DNA of 64,000 bases from the NCBI GenBank assembly GCA_963969495.1, contig OZ018327.1:36213282-36277281 (forward strand), given 5' to 3'. The DNA comes from Ceratothoa steindachneri (Eukaryota > Arthropoda > Malacostraca > Isopoda > Cymothoidae). The position numbers and the translations under genes are program-made. Under the pieces are notes generated by a model that made no database searches, was not told the origin of the DNA, and worked only from the letters and a program-made list of their open reading frames with translations. Below are positions 11,172 to 22,060 of the stretch, one piece after another (within the stretch, counting starts at the first letter, position 1; the number at the start of each line of letters is the position of its first letter).

Positions 11172-12366
11172 TCAGGTGAGTGAGTAGACAATCCTGAACA
11201 GATGCGTTTTCAGGAGTCGCTTGAAAATGGCAAGTGAAGCAGCAGATCTAATTACGGCTGGAGGAGCATTCCAAAGCTTGGGGGCACAGACTGAGAAGGA
11301 GCGGTCGGCCATTGAGCAGAGGGACGAGCGAGGAGTATTCAGGAAAGGAGCATGAGATGAGGGAAGGGCCCGAGGGGCTAGACGTTGGGAAAGAGCAGAG
11401 GAAAGGTAGGTTGGGGTCTTTTGGTGAAGGACCTTGAAAGTGAAGAGAAGAATCTTGAAATGAGAACGATATCTGACAGGTAACCAGTGCAGTTCCTGAA
11501 GCAGGGGCTTAGAAGGGGAGAAGCGAGAGCGACCGAGGAGTAGCCGGGCAGCGTAGTTCTGAACTAGCTGAAGTGGACGTGGAGAGGAAGATGGTAGATT
11601 TACAAGGAGAGAGTTACAGTAATCAAGGCGGGAGGTAATGAAGGCGTGGACAGCAGTCTCAAGACTTTGGCGATCGTAGTGCGAGCAAATGTAGGAGAAG
11701 TTACGGAGGCAACAAAGGGAAGATTTACTAATATTGTGGATGTGGGGCTTGAAAGAGATGCTCATCAAACACAACACCCAGATTTCTAACAGAGTCAGAG
11801 AAAGCGACAGAGTTTCCACCCAGAGGGAGGGATGGAAAGAGGGCTTTAACTTCGTATACTAGAGGGGGGGTACCAACCAGAAGAACCAGTTTGGAGTGGT
11901 TAAGTTTGAGGAAGTTAGCCGATAGCCAGTCCGAGATAGAAGAATAGGCAGATAGGAGGCTACAGATTGAGTGGGCAATGGTCGAGGGGGAAGAGGAAAT
12001 AAAGATTTGAGTGTCATCAGCATGGAGGTGTAAGGATAGACCGAGATTACGTAGGAGGGAGCTAAGCTGGAATAAGTAGATACGAAAGAGGAGAGGGCCG
12101 AGGACAGATCCTTGAGGGACACCAAAGGGAATGTGAGTGAGGTCAGAGGAGACATCGTTAATCACTACAGAATGGGTGCGAAACGAAAGGTAAGAGCGGA
12201 ACCAGTCGAGAGCAGCGCCAGAGATGCCAAGGAAAGAGTGGAGGCGATCGAGCAAGACGAAATGGTCAATAGTATCAAAGGCAGAGGAGAGGTCAAGTAG
12301 AATGAGAATGGAGGCACAACCCCGGTCAGCAGCTCTACGTAAGTAATCTTGACAGAATAGAATCAA
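11172..12366 (-). pseudogene. L2-type reverse transcriptase, frameshifted
   Basis: Two overlapping frames on the - strand make up one protein. 12366 down to 11728 encodes LILLDLSSAFDTIDHFVLLD, then IPFGVPQGSVLGPLLF and LHLHADDTQIFISS, in which the usual Tyr of the YADD box is His. 11819 down to 11172 encodes the C-terminal domain with ITSRLDYCNSLLVNLP, LLQELHWLPVRYRSHFKI and FSVCAPKLWNAPPAVIR. The frame shifts between about 11730 and 11820. The N-terminal RT motifs and the endonuclease are absent, so this is a dead 5'-truncated copy. Catalytic residues in view are otherwise conserved, suggesting fairly recent loss. Confidence 0.9.
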
Positions 12367-12370
12367 TAAT

Positions 12371-13440
12371 AAATTTCCTCCACCATAACGAGCTACAAAT
12401 CCCCAAAGGAATTTTCAATCATGCTTAATTTCTTTTGTAAGCATGTAAAAAATGTTGCCAACGTCTTAGGGCCACTTAACGACCTCCTCAAGGTTGCGCA
12501 CAAACACCAAATCCTTTTTAAATTGATCCCAAACTGCGAATCACTCGTTTTCTGCGGTTCAAAACACGATTTAGTTTTTCCATCCATTAATGAATGCACA
12601 ATTAGAATTTTGACGGATGCTAGCGGGGAGGAAAGGGGGCAGTTAACAAACAGCTACACATATAATACATGGGCTCCAATGGCTTTCTTTTCAAATCGGT
12701 TTACCGAACCACAAAAGAAAATGCCCACCTTTGTCGGAAACTCTGCGAGGCATTTTCAAATGTATAAAGTTTCCCCCTTAATTCAAGGCTTTGTCGCAAA
12801 TCTCGTAACAGAGCAAAAAGCCCATTGTCTCAAATTTTACTCTCCCAGAACAAATCTCCTGCTGGTAGCCAGACAGTTAGAGTTCCTCGCTGAATTCCTA
12901 AATGGCGTAATGTGGTCGATAGCGACAGAAATTGTACCTGCTCAAACTTTGTTGAGAACGACACCAACACGCGCAACCCGTTGTTCTTATGATAGCACTG
13001 CCGAAAGTGATTCAAAGCCCTTCATCCCTCTGTCTATGATATTTCTGCCCACTTAATACTATTGCTATCACTCCATGTCCCTCAGAAGTGACTCTTCCCA
13101 CTATTTTCAAATAGATTGACTACCTGACTCTCGCAACACAACATAAAAATTGTCTCCCAAATTCAAAATTTTCTTCTCACTTTTTCTTATGCTAATGGAA
13201 CGAATCTCGTTGATTCTTCTCAAGCTCACCCTCGGCTACTTGTTTCGCAGTCATTTAAACAATAAGTTTTTTCTCTTGACATGGATTAGCCCACTTGTGT
13301 GTTAGATCCACACTTTCTCTTTCAATTAAACACTGTTTGTCCATCTATGCTCAAAGATATCAAGTCTCGTGATTATACTGGCATATCCTACCAGCAAACG
13401 CACGAATAAATCACGAAGTAATCCTACAACTGCAGAGCCG
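12371..13440 (+). pseudogene. Ty3/gypsy pol fragment: end of RT and RNase H, decayed
   Basis: The frame 12421-13056 (211 codons) contains CKHVKNVANVLGPLNDLLK, matching the 'F..F.P..A..l.PL..LLK' end of gypsy reverse transcriptase. TIRILTDASGEE follows (RNase H catalytic Asp), then WAPMAFFSNRFTEPQKKMPT, the standard 'W.P.AFFS..l...q..ysTf' segment. Frame and key residues are lost after the 'F.RELLA' position, and further decayed sequence continues to about 13440. No complete catalytic set is visible. It lies directly against the truncated 5' end of the L2 copy and probably belongs with the integrase at 15145-15905, with foreign sequence between them. Confidence 0.75.
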
Positions 13441-15144
13441 TTGCAATTTCTAGTGCCCCCCCCCCGCAATCAAAGTTGTTTGGTCCCCATAACAATATAT
13501 CATACATTTACAAGTAGTGCCAGGCACGGCAAATACTATTCTTAGTAGTGTCAATGCTGTGGAATATTTACAGAAAATGTGTATTCGAAAATTTTATATT
13601 TTTATTAATAAAATAATAATTTGGGGCCACAGTGGGGCCCCTTCAAGATCCCCCCCCCGGCCTGGGGGTTGGGGGCGGTTACTACGGCTTTGCTTACTGT
13701 CGTAGAATTCCCCCATCCTTTTTGTTCTATCTCTAAGAGTGCTAAGAGCCTCTAATATATTGATATTATAAGAATATCTTAAAGAACAGAGCCGTTACGA
13801 AACACGTAAGGATATAAAAGAAACGCCCACTAATTCACAAAATAAACTTATATTTTATCTTTATCAATTGAATACATAACATTTATACATTAACTACAGT
13901 AATACTCTGAATATTATTATAAACAAGAATTAATTAAATTAGTTTACCAATAAAATTTGGTTAACGTTTTCTCTACACATGACAATAATATAAAATTTAG
14001 GCTTACGGACTCATGTGGAGTTTAAAGGCCTCGAAAATGTTATTTAGTCTCGACGCGTGCCGCCCGCCAGATGTAGATGAGCGAGATCACACGGTCGTTT
14101 CGGCGAAGGTGGCAGCTGAGGGGTCTACACGTTCTTCTGGCGGGGGGGGTCTTCAAGGACGAGAAACACTACGGTGCTTTATGCAACACCTAGGCAGTCG
14201 TGGTCTCTCTGGCGAGAGTGAGTCGAACTTGGTTGTTACATCAAGTTAACTTGGAGTGCGGTGTGATCACCGAGTAACGAGCTCGAGGAGGAGCTTTTCT
14301 CCTTCGTTACTTATTTCCTTATGGACGAGGACTGAACTCGGGGAGGGTCTTCTTCAAGGGCGAGGATAACGGAGGGGGGTTTCTCTGGCGAGAATGTTAC
14401 TTAAAGTTTGGTGTGGCCACCGAATAACGGGCTCGAGGGGAAGCCTTTTCCTTCTTCTTTTCTTAATTCCTCACGGACGAGGAATACCCCTGGTGTTTAA
14501 GGTGCACCAGGATATGAGGAGTCTCTCTGGCGAGAGTAAGTTGAACTTACCAAAGTTAACTTATCGTTTGGTTTGATAACCAGGGACTTAGCTCAAGGAT
14601 GAGCTTCTTCTTAGCCCCTTAAATTAGGTAGCCCTGCCTCTCTTGCAGGGTACTTCTTGGTCTGGCGAGCCAAGTACACTACCTCTCTAGTCTCGGTAGC
14701 TCGGTTTTGGATCCGAGGACTTCGTCACCTAGAGACTGACGTATACTACCTCGATTTTCCTCAGAGTTCCTCATTTATACCTCGCACCCCCACTGGGGGA
14801 GTGGTAAGGGGGGGAGGGGCTTGAGGACGGCCCCAGGAGAGTTATTTTTCCAAACGGTTTTTCACACGAAGTCAAACATCGGCTCCTCGTTAGTCTTCGA
14901 GATTGGGAGAAACACGTCTCCAATTTCTTATTTGACGTGAAACTGGATCTCACTCTCCTGGGGGAGATCTTACATTTTGACCTCTAGATCTTTCATGGCA
15001 CCGAGTTGTGCCACACTGCGGTTAAGCACTGAACCCGCCGATGCCTTCGATGGATGTCTTTGCGGTAACCGCCTTGTGACTGCACCAAGAGTGGACGGGG
15101 AGGAGGAGTGACCATTTCCCGACACCTACAAGCAATTGACAATG
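13441..15144. other. Unclassified segment between the two gypsy pieces
   Basis: Contains C- and G-runs (near 13457 and 13651) and an AT-rich stretch (13730-13990). From 13990 to 15120 comes a more GC-rich part with three degenerate tandem copies of a block beginning CTCTCTGGCGAGA. In an intact gypsy element RNase H and integrase are separated by only a few hundred bases, so 1.7 kb here suggests an insertion. I see no coding motif, and its family is unknown to me. Confidence 0.5.
14204..14620. repeat. Degenerate tandem repeat, three copies of about 140-180 bp
   Basis: Copies begin at about 14204, 14384 and 14522, each with CTCTGGCGAGA. Each continues with a block like GTTTGGTGTGGCCACCGA, a GCTCGAGG/GCTCAAGG segment, a GGAGCTT/GATGAGCTTC segment and, in the first two, a GGACGAGGA segment. 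Spacing differs between copies (180 and 138 bp). The function is unknown. Confidence 0.7.
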
Positions 15145-15905
15145 TTAGATCCTCGGTTTTCTAACATTCACATAGATACTTCCGGTACATATCTTTAATT
15201 TTAGGGCTTTAATTATATTCTATCTACCATAGATATACCAAATGGGTAGAAGCTAACCCTATCCGACATCTTTCAGCAACTGAATCCATAAAAGCGATTT
15301 TGAACGGCTGGATTTCTCTCTGTCGAGTACTCAGTTTTTTCTCCGGCTTCGCAATGCCCCTAGGCATTCAAAATAGCTTTAATTCCTCTTATAATGCGTC
15401 TAAGAATGTAATCCTAGAATATTTTCACCGGATGGCATAGAGGTCTTTGCTTGCTGGTTCTACGCTAGAACAATGGTACAACGTGTTAGCTCGGGTCCTA
15501 CTTGCTTACTATTTACAAAACAAGGCTCACGACTCGATCTCTCCAGCTCAAGCTGTCTATAACTGTTCTCTGCGATTTCATTCTACTTTTTCTACCCCAA
15601 ATGATACCTCCATACTTCTTCGTAAACTTGCGGAAGCTCTGAAGACAAATAGGAGATCTACGTGCATATTATTCCCAAAATGTTACCGTCAACTAAAAAG
15701 TGCACGTGCCGAAAGACCTAAGAAATGATTTCTATGTGTTGGTGAGAAATTTAAAACGCCCCCCGCGCCCTAAATTTGAAAAACAATTTTATGACCCCCT
15801 ATCTCATCAAAATTCAGAAATAAAATTTGTTTACCATTAAATTTGCTTTTAAATCCCTCAGAACAGTTGTAGTTCCTAATGTTAAACCTGCCAGGCTTCC
15901 ATATC
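15145..15905 (+). pseudogene. Ty3/gypsy integrase, decayed
   Basis: Translation in shifting frames gives FSNIHIDTSGTYL near 15156 (the 'H.D..GP' start of the integrase core). A WVEA-type segment (TKWVEANPIRH) lies near 15237, followed by KAILNGWISLCRVLS near 15291. After 15447 the frame gives VLARVLLAYYLQNKA and SISPAQAVYNCSLR, the 'LP..LLg.R......sPae.vyG..LR' part. LKSARAERPKK and the last piece VVVPNVKPARLP match the end of gypsy integrases ('v.vdRLKPA'). The second catalytic Asp region is lost (LCRVLSFFSGFA in place of 'fG.P..i.SD'), and stops and shifts make it a pseudogene. Confidence 0.82.
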
Positions 15906-16020
15906 CTTGCAACCAACTTAGGAGGTCTCGATGCTGAAAAAGACTTCAACGATGAGTAGGCAATTTCCTTTTTAAAACGGCTGTTCTTTTCATTTTACAA
16001 GACGAATGACACTTCTCCAA

Positions 16021-16092
16021 ATTCACACAAATGGAACCACGCTACCATACATTCACACAAATGGAACCACGCTGCCATACATTCACACAAAT
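16021..16092. repeat. Short tandem repeat, 30-bp unit, 2.4 copies
   Basis: The unit ATTCACACAAATGGAACCAC plus GCTACCATAC occurs at 16021-16050 and 16051-16080 with one change, then a partial copy at 16081-16092. Confidence 0.95.
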
Positions 16093-16439
16093 TTTCCTAA
16101 AGTGAGGGGAACACTAGTCAAAACCGCACTCAAGTCAGTCATAAAGATGAGCAGGTGTAACCACAAGCTACCTCTGTTCTACTTTTCACAGGAATTGTAC
16201 ATAGCCGAGGTGTCTTATTTTCCTTGGACACCCCGCTACAATAGGTAACGCCATTCGTCCCTCGCATCGCAGTCGAGAACCCTCGACTGAAAAATGAAAT
16301 GCACTAAGATCAGAATGACAATTACTGGTGACCACGAAGACACCGGTGGCCGATTCTCGTTGATGCTCTGGAACAGAGGAGACAGTGGATATGTTGTGCG
16401 TTAAATGTTATGTGAATGATGCACGTTTCTCTCCCTTTC

Positions 16440-16719
16440 GTAGTCCTTCGAAGATCGACCTAGCAAAGCAACTATTAAAATAAAAGCCCATCTATTCGTG
16501 GGAATTTTTGTTCTCACGCATAGCCAAGTGGTGTAAGGCGTTTCTTTTAATTGAGATCAAAGCGGTGCTTACTGTCTCAGTCTGCCTAGTTAGATCCTCA
16601 CCCCTGCAGGTATTTTTTCGCAATTAGGAAAAATAATTTTTCCGAAGAAAAAAATGATTCCGTTTATCTTTTGTTTCCTTGCGGTATGACTCATTCTATT
16701 TCATCATTCTCTCGCGTTC

Positions 16720-16720
<1 letters not shown>
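16440..16720 (+). mobile_element. tRNA-derived SINE, + copy
   Basis: The pol III A box TAGCCAAGTGG lies at 16521-16531. A degraded B box (AGTTAGATCC) lies about 57 bases later at about 16588-16597. The body that follows (TCGCAATTAGGAAAAATAA near 16618, then TTCCGTTTATCTT near 16669) is shared with the - strand copy at 17060-17440. The segment before the head (GATCGACCTAG near 16453, TTTTTGTTCT near 16505) is also shared. The head resembles a tRNA with a long variable arm (Ser/Leu type), but the B box is mutated. Confidence 0.7.

Positions 16721-16721
<1 letters not shown>

Positions 16722-16801
<80 letters not shown>
16722..16801. repeat. (TA)n microsatellite
   Basis: About 40 uninterrupted TA units, directly after the + strand SINE copy. 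Confidence 0.99.
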
Positions 16802-16802
<1 letters not shown>

Positions 16803-17059
16803 ATCATTGAATGATAAAGTTCAAGTCAATGCGGTTAGGTATGGGTAATAGTAAGAATTCCACAATAAGTTAGAAAATAGAAAAGTCTCATGGAGTTCAT
16901 CAACCATCTTCAGCAGCGCCACCCATACGACTAGGCTACCATACATTTGTCTAAAAAGAGAATTTCAAGAAGCCTTTTGTAAGAGTTAGCATTTACTTTA
17001 ACAGAAAACGGGAATACAAATGTTCCCGCGGTTCTTCACCAATTTTTTTTTTTTTATAA

Positions 17060-17440
17060 TCCGTTGAGGGTTGAGAATCGAACTAGGCACACTGAGGGAG
17101 CTAGTAACCGTTTTGATCTCAATTGAAGTAAGCATTTATCCACTCGGCTACGTGGAAGAACAAAAACTATCCGAATAGACAAGCTTTTAAGGCACGCTTT
17201 TCTAGGTCGATCGGGACATGAAAGAGAGTAATCAATTGAAGATTCAAAGGACAAACGAGAAATAGAGTTAAACGAGGAGCGAATATACAATGTATATTTC
17301 TCTTGAACGCGAGAGAATGATGACATGATCCAACATACCGCAAAAAAAGAGAAGATAAACGGAATTTTTTTTTTCTTTCGAAAAATGTTTTTCCCTAATT
17401 GCGAAAATATCCGTGCAAGAAGGAGGATCGAACCAAACAC
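17060..17440 (-). mobile_element. tRNA-derived SINE, - strand copy
   Basis: Read on the - strand, the A box TAGCCGAGTGG is at 17150-17140 and the B box AGTTCGATTCTC at 17083-17072, both close to the pol III consensus. Upstream on the same strand (17440-17200) is the body shared with 16590-16720, including a second intact B box GGTTCGATCCTC at 17434-17423 and TTCGCAATTAGGG. The order body, linker, tRNA head suggests a dimeric or tandem arrangement. With the + copy it forms a long imperfect inverted repeat around the (TA)n tract. Confidence 0.75.
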
Positions 17441-17640
17441 AGTATTTCGACTCACTTCTTCAACGCAATTCTTCTACAACGCCATCTTGAAATACTTAAG
17501 TTATGCTCGCAAGTTTGTTTTTATTGTTAATATTAGTTATTTTTTTCTGAAGAACGATGTAGAAGGTTATGGGAAGTAAGGTATTAAAGCATGTTTAGTA
17601 TAATTTTATATTAAAAAAGGAAGTTAATAAACTTTGATTT

Positions 17641-18360
17641 ACCCAGACGCTGTTCCAGGGGGACGGGAGGCTAGGAGGTTGAAGCCTCCCATTTTACAGA
17701 ACCGTTTTTTTTTTAATAAAATAGGTTTTTTTAACCCGTTGCGATCGAATGCTCCTTATACGATACATGTCTAAAATACAGGTAAATCTCAAAAATAATG
17801 ATCAAATTCAGTATTATAGCTTAGCTGACGTCCAACAAGAGGGGAAGTCCCTTCAATGACCTGCGGTGTTTTGTAATAAGATGATAAATGGTCATTCCAT
17901 TGATGGTTTCCAATGGTTCAAATCACTTGTAAGTTCCTTTGAATGGCTAAATGAGGCTTCTGCCACTAGATGGCGCCACCCAGCGTCACATCCGATGGCA
18001 GATTTGAAATCTCCAGGGTGAATAATCATATGTCCCATGCTCATTTCATGGCTCTAAATGGGTACAATTGAACTTTAATCCTTTAAAAAAAAAGCGACGC
18101 CTAGACCTGGCACTTCGCCGCAGGTAAAAATTACAATAAGCCACAATTTATAATTATCTAATGTGTGGAAAAAATTCGGATCTGAGAGAGTTAGTGCTCA
18201 CTCCTTTATGAGATGCGTTATTTATTATCAATTCTGTCTATTATAACCCTTATCAATCATCGATGCCCTTTTCTCAGACTACTCAGAGGGAGGAATTCAG
18301 GTTAGCATCCCACAATTTTGATCCTGGATCCGCCACTGGATTTATCCAGACAAAAAGATT
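17641..18360. repeat. Dispersed repeat, split by a 292-bp insertion
   Basis: 17641-17834 and 18127-18260 match 21670-21911 and 21912-22040. Shared landmarks include AACCCGTTG.GATCGAATG, CTTATA.GATACATGTCT, ACAGGTAAA and ACTCCT..ATGAGAT. The left end carries GGAGG.TGAAGCCTCCC, a short palindromic block. Coding potential was not seen. The segment between 17835 and 18126 is absent from the paralogue. Confidence 0.8.
17835..18126 (+). mobile_element. Short interspersed element, copy 1 (nested)
   Basis: Begins near AACAAGAGGGGAAGTCCC and ends near CTTCGCCGCAGGTAAAAAT. The same element recurs at 22715-22990. It interrupts the dispersed repeat at a point where the paralogue at 21911 reads through without it. 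It holds CCACTAGATGGCGCCAC at about 17963-17979. No open frame, tRNA head or clear inverted ends were found, so the class is undetermined. Confidence 0.8.
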
Positions 18361-19600
18361 AGATCGCGAACATAAAATTATACACAGAGAGGTCGCCTGG
18401 ACTATGTAGAGTAGTGAATTTAGTATTAATGAAGAATTTCATTTTCGTGGTGATAGAAACGTTATTTCTTGATGTAATAAAAAGTGTCTGCATTATTTAA
18501 CAAACTTCTGAGCACCGATGTATGAGGTTAGGAGCAGCAGGTTATCCAAACAGTGTTTTGTTTTAATAATTCTAAAGATTAACGCCACAAAATTGCCAAC
18601 AGATCGTGTTACTAAACATGCTTAAATACCCTACTACCCATAACCTTCCACCTCCTTGTTCGGAAAATAAAAATTAATTTTAACATTAACAACAAACGCG
18701 CGACTGTAAATTAGGCCTTTTCGTGGCAATTCAAGATGGCGTCGTGGAATTCTTGAGTTGCAAAATCGAGTTGAAATATTGAGTTTTTGTGGCTTTATAA
18801 AGTGTGATAGACCATCTCCACTATCGAAATATTACTCTCAGGACACTATTGCAACGATAGGAAGAAGCATTACAGGCTAAAGTAGCCTAAAACGCGTGCG
18901 CTATTCTTATTCAAAATCATTTATAATTTCATTCGTTTAATCCAGATTTGTCATCATTTTTTCCTTTTGGTCGAATAGCAAAGCTCCAGGGACTGAAACT
19001 CACCTCCAACAGGACCAAGACCAGAGCACGATTTGGAGTCAGCGAAGGAATGGAGATTTTCTTATTATTTTTGAAATGCTGAGTTTCTAATAAACCTGCA
19101 ATAATTTAAATATTAGATTATTTATTCCTATCACGTAATTTTTCTTTAACGAAGGAAATATATCCAAAGAATTACAGTAATGTACACGTAAATGCAAGAA
19201 AGAAATCACAGTATTTTGGACCAATTTATTGCTAAACCAGTTTTCGACGGAGACATCCATCAGCTTCAGTCGCTGGCAAACTAATGAGCAGGTTGCCACA
19301 CAATAAAAATAAGCTGTACCAGATTTATACACCATATCCAATTTTACCTCATCATCATCGCCCTAAACCACTATCTCATAATGTGTGGTCGGCCCTTATC
19401 AAAACCACACTGGTTTGATGTGCTCGTGAGATAAGCTTCATGTGGACGGTTTCTCAGGCCTACGGCCCATATCCGGAATTAGTCGTCACCTTTTACGACA
19501 CGCGCCGCAACATGATATGGGCACTCTTCAGCCACACATAGAGGCCATAGATTTTATTGAAAATGCTGATCTTCATCATATGCAATCATAGGCCGGCAGT
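18361..19600. other. No gene recognised
   Basis: AT-rich sequence without a supported frame. 19460-19530 has TCGTCACCTTTTACGACACG, which resembles a sequence I associate with arthropod interspersed repeats, but I cannot name the family. Confidence 0.4.
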
Positions 19601-19609
19601 TCTTCTTCT

Positions 19610-21300
19610 TTACCATTGTTTCGACAAGTTCCTTTGAATGTTGCCAGGATTTGTTATTGGCCCCGACGAACAGATTTTGGCTCGAAGAAATGCAAAGTTG
19701 TGGTTGACACACTTATTATTCCTTTTAATGGTAGTAGATACATGGAAAAACATTCTTTCAACCGTTGAGGAGTGTGGTAGTGACATCAAAGTCATTAGGA
19801 ACTTTGAAAGATGTGAAAAACTGTAATCGTCGCAATTCATCTTGAGATAATGCAAACCGAAATATCCCAAAACCCGTTTATGTTTTCAATCTCATCATTA
19901 CTGACTCCTTCCATTCTTTATTCAATTCTTTAAATTCATCTTCAGATTCAAGATGTACAGTTTATTGCTTGAGGAATATTAAATTTTGGATTTATTTTTA
20001 ACTTTAGATGGGTCTAAAATACTTCAAGTAGCTGTAAATTATTTTTTTTCAAATCTGAACTTACAAAGCTTTTAGCAAATTTCTTCTGCTAAAACAACAT
20101 AGCAATTTAAATCTTTGATTTGGAAGACTTCAAATTCTTTCGTTGTTATTTTAGAGGCCGATTCTACGTATGTATATGTTTTCTAGTTTGACATCACAGT
20201 ATGCATCATCTTAACATTTGAAATATTGGTTGCTTTGATACCCTCTTAATAAAATTAATCAAAAGAGCTTTAAAACCACTAAGTAGATTACCCAATTTAT
20301 GAATTCTCAAACTCTCTGTTCGGATATATGCAAGGAAAGCATAGTACATTTTTGTTAGTGGGTTCTTAACTGCTCTAAGTATTGGAAACGCTGACTGATG
20401 GTGGCAAAGACCCTTTCTATATATAATGCTTCATAAGTAAACATATAACTCAAGTGCATTTCACCCTTCTAAAATTCCTTTATCACCTCCTCTATGACAG
20501 CCACCGTTTACAAGTTGTATGTAACAAGTTATGAGGTTGAATTTCTGTAAACATTTGAAGCTCTTGGTATTCAGATACACTCTTTGGACTGTTAGATATG
20601 TAGGTGTAAATAATTCTGGCCAATTCTTCTAGATAATGGTTAGTTGTTTGCATGTTACACATCCACATAAATGCAGCGAATGGCAAATGCATATTTGCGT
20701 AGTACTCACATTGCAAGATTGAATGAGACCCTCAAAGAAACCTCAAAAATGAGCACTTTTAAGTTTTATGAAATCTTATAATGAGTTCACTTGTCGAACC
20801 GATATATAACCCTTGACAAAAGGGAATCCAAATGAATAAGTACTCTGAGAAGAGCACCGCTCCCTAAAGGACGTTGGTCCCCCCCATATTTGAATAAATA
20901 AATTAGGATTATACTTTTTAATAATGCTTAAACACCGCTTTTCTTTCCCATCATCACACTTGCATTATCAGAGGAACATCACTTTCGTGAAAGAAATTAG
21001 GAATCAATTTGTAAATACCGTCTGAAGTACTACTTTGTAATTCTAATAGAGTCAAGAACTTATCACGTTTTCTGGGAGTTCTTATCGTAAAACCTAACAA
21101 TCATACGGTGTTTAACAGTTGACATATGTTCATACATCAACTATTAGTAAATATTTGTTATTCTTTAATTCTCTTTTGTATTATCCTTAAATATGCGCTC
21201 AATAACATTTAGAAAAAATGCCAGTTACCTTCTGCTGAATTTCAATTCTTTGGCAATTTGTGAATCTGAGCAAGCATTTGCGATCAATCCTGGTAATTAA
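19610..21300 (-). pseudogene. hAT-type (ZBED5/DUF4371-like) transposase, heavily decayed
   Basis: Reading the - strand from high to low coordinates gives the pieces of this transposase family in order. SDSQIAKELKFSRRKLAFF lies near 21270-21200. SSTSDGIYKLI lies near 21045-21010, and the 'SDGA..MMG' segment as DNASVMMGK near 20955. ICICHSLHLCGC and CEYYANMHLPFAAF lie near 20690, then YLEELARIIYTYISNSPKSV and HNLLHTTCKRWLS ending at 20492 (the RWLS box), then a stop. The C-terminal dimerisation segment is at 19870-19610: LSKFLMTLMSLPHSSTVERM, corresponding to 'LS.a.SERvFS'. Stops and shifts occur throughout. These ZBED5-like proteins are known as domesticated or transposon-derived hAT transposases. 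This copy cannot be functional. Confidence 0.78.
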
Positions 21301-21659
21301 TCCATCAAGGAAATGGATAGATTATTTTCGCCACTAAATGCACATATCTTCAATGTTGATGTTGTCCATTAGTCACAAGAGATTTTGGAGGTTGAATGTA
21401 ATTAGTAACTTTATTGCTTTGACTAATCACAGTCATATTTTCAAATGTTTTTTTTTTCCTCTTTTACTGCGCCTGTCAAGAAGTGTGCCATTCTCAATAA
21501 CTTGTCGTCTATAGACGCTACAAAAGGATTTATTTTTATCGTATTTACATCTGTCCAACCAACCAATAAATTGCTCATTTATAAGCCACTTCTCTTAAAA
21601 TGTATGGTCATAAGCTAACTGGCTCATTTTGCAAAAGGTTTGCGCTCTTTGCAATTATC

Positions 21660-22060
21660 AGTAACCAAGCGTGGATCCAGGATGGAAATCTAGGGGGCTG
21701 AAGCCCCCCACCCCTACATTTCAGACCCGTTTATGTTTATATTCATTTTTAAACCATACTTCTATTCTGATATTCAGAGAGTTGTGTAATAATAAAGAGT
21801 ATGTATAAAATAGGTTTTTTAACCCGTTGGGATCGAATGTTCCTTATATGATACATGTCTTAGATACAGGTAAACCTCAAAAATAATTATTAAATTCAGA
21901 ATTATACCTTTGAGGTCCAAAAACTACAATAAACCAAAATTCATAATTTTCTGATTTATGGAAAAAAATTAGATCTAAGAGAGTTTAATGCCCACTCCTG
22001 CATGAGATACTGTTATTTATTATTAATGCTGTGTAGGATCTCACTTATTAATGATCAATT
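21660..22060. repeat. Dispersed repeat, uninterrupted paralogue
   Basis: Matches 17641-17834 plus 18127-18260 without the intervening element. It begins with AGGGGGCTGAAGCCCCCC, again a short palindromic block, near 21690. The junction corresponding to the insertion point reads GAGGTCCAAAAACTACAATA at about 21904-21923. Confidence 0.8.

Larger units (their letters stand above)
11090..12370 (-). mobile_element. L2-type LINE fragment, 5'-truncated
   Basis: The element lies on the - strand with its 3' end at about 11090 and a truncated 5' end at about 12366, where Ty3/gypsy sequence begins. It holds the second part of the reverse transcriptase and the conserved C-terminal domain. A stem-loop stands at its 3' end. 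The style of the RT and C-terminal domain (LLDLSSAFDTIDH, LHWLPVRYR) is that of the L2 clade as I know it. Confidence 0.85.

Noticed and set aside
12112..12300. + strand frame of 62 codons
   Set aside because: Antisense to the L2 reverse transcriptase.
16521..16600. Functional tRNA gene with an A box
   Set aside because: B box is mutated, no cloverleaf with a clear anticodon could be drawn, and the sequence recurs inverted at 17060-17440, so it is a SINE.
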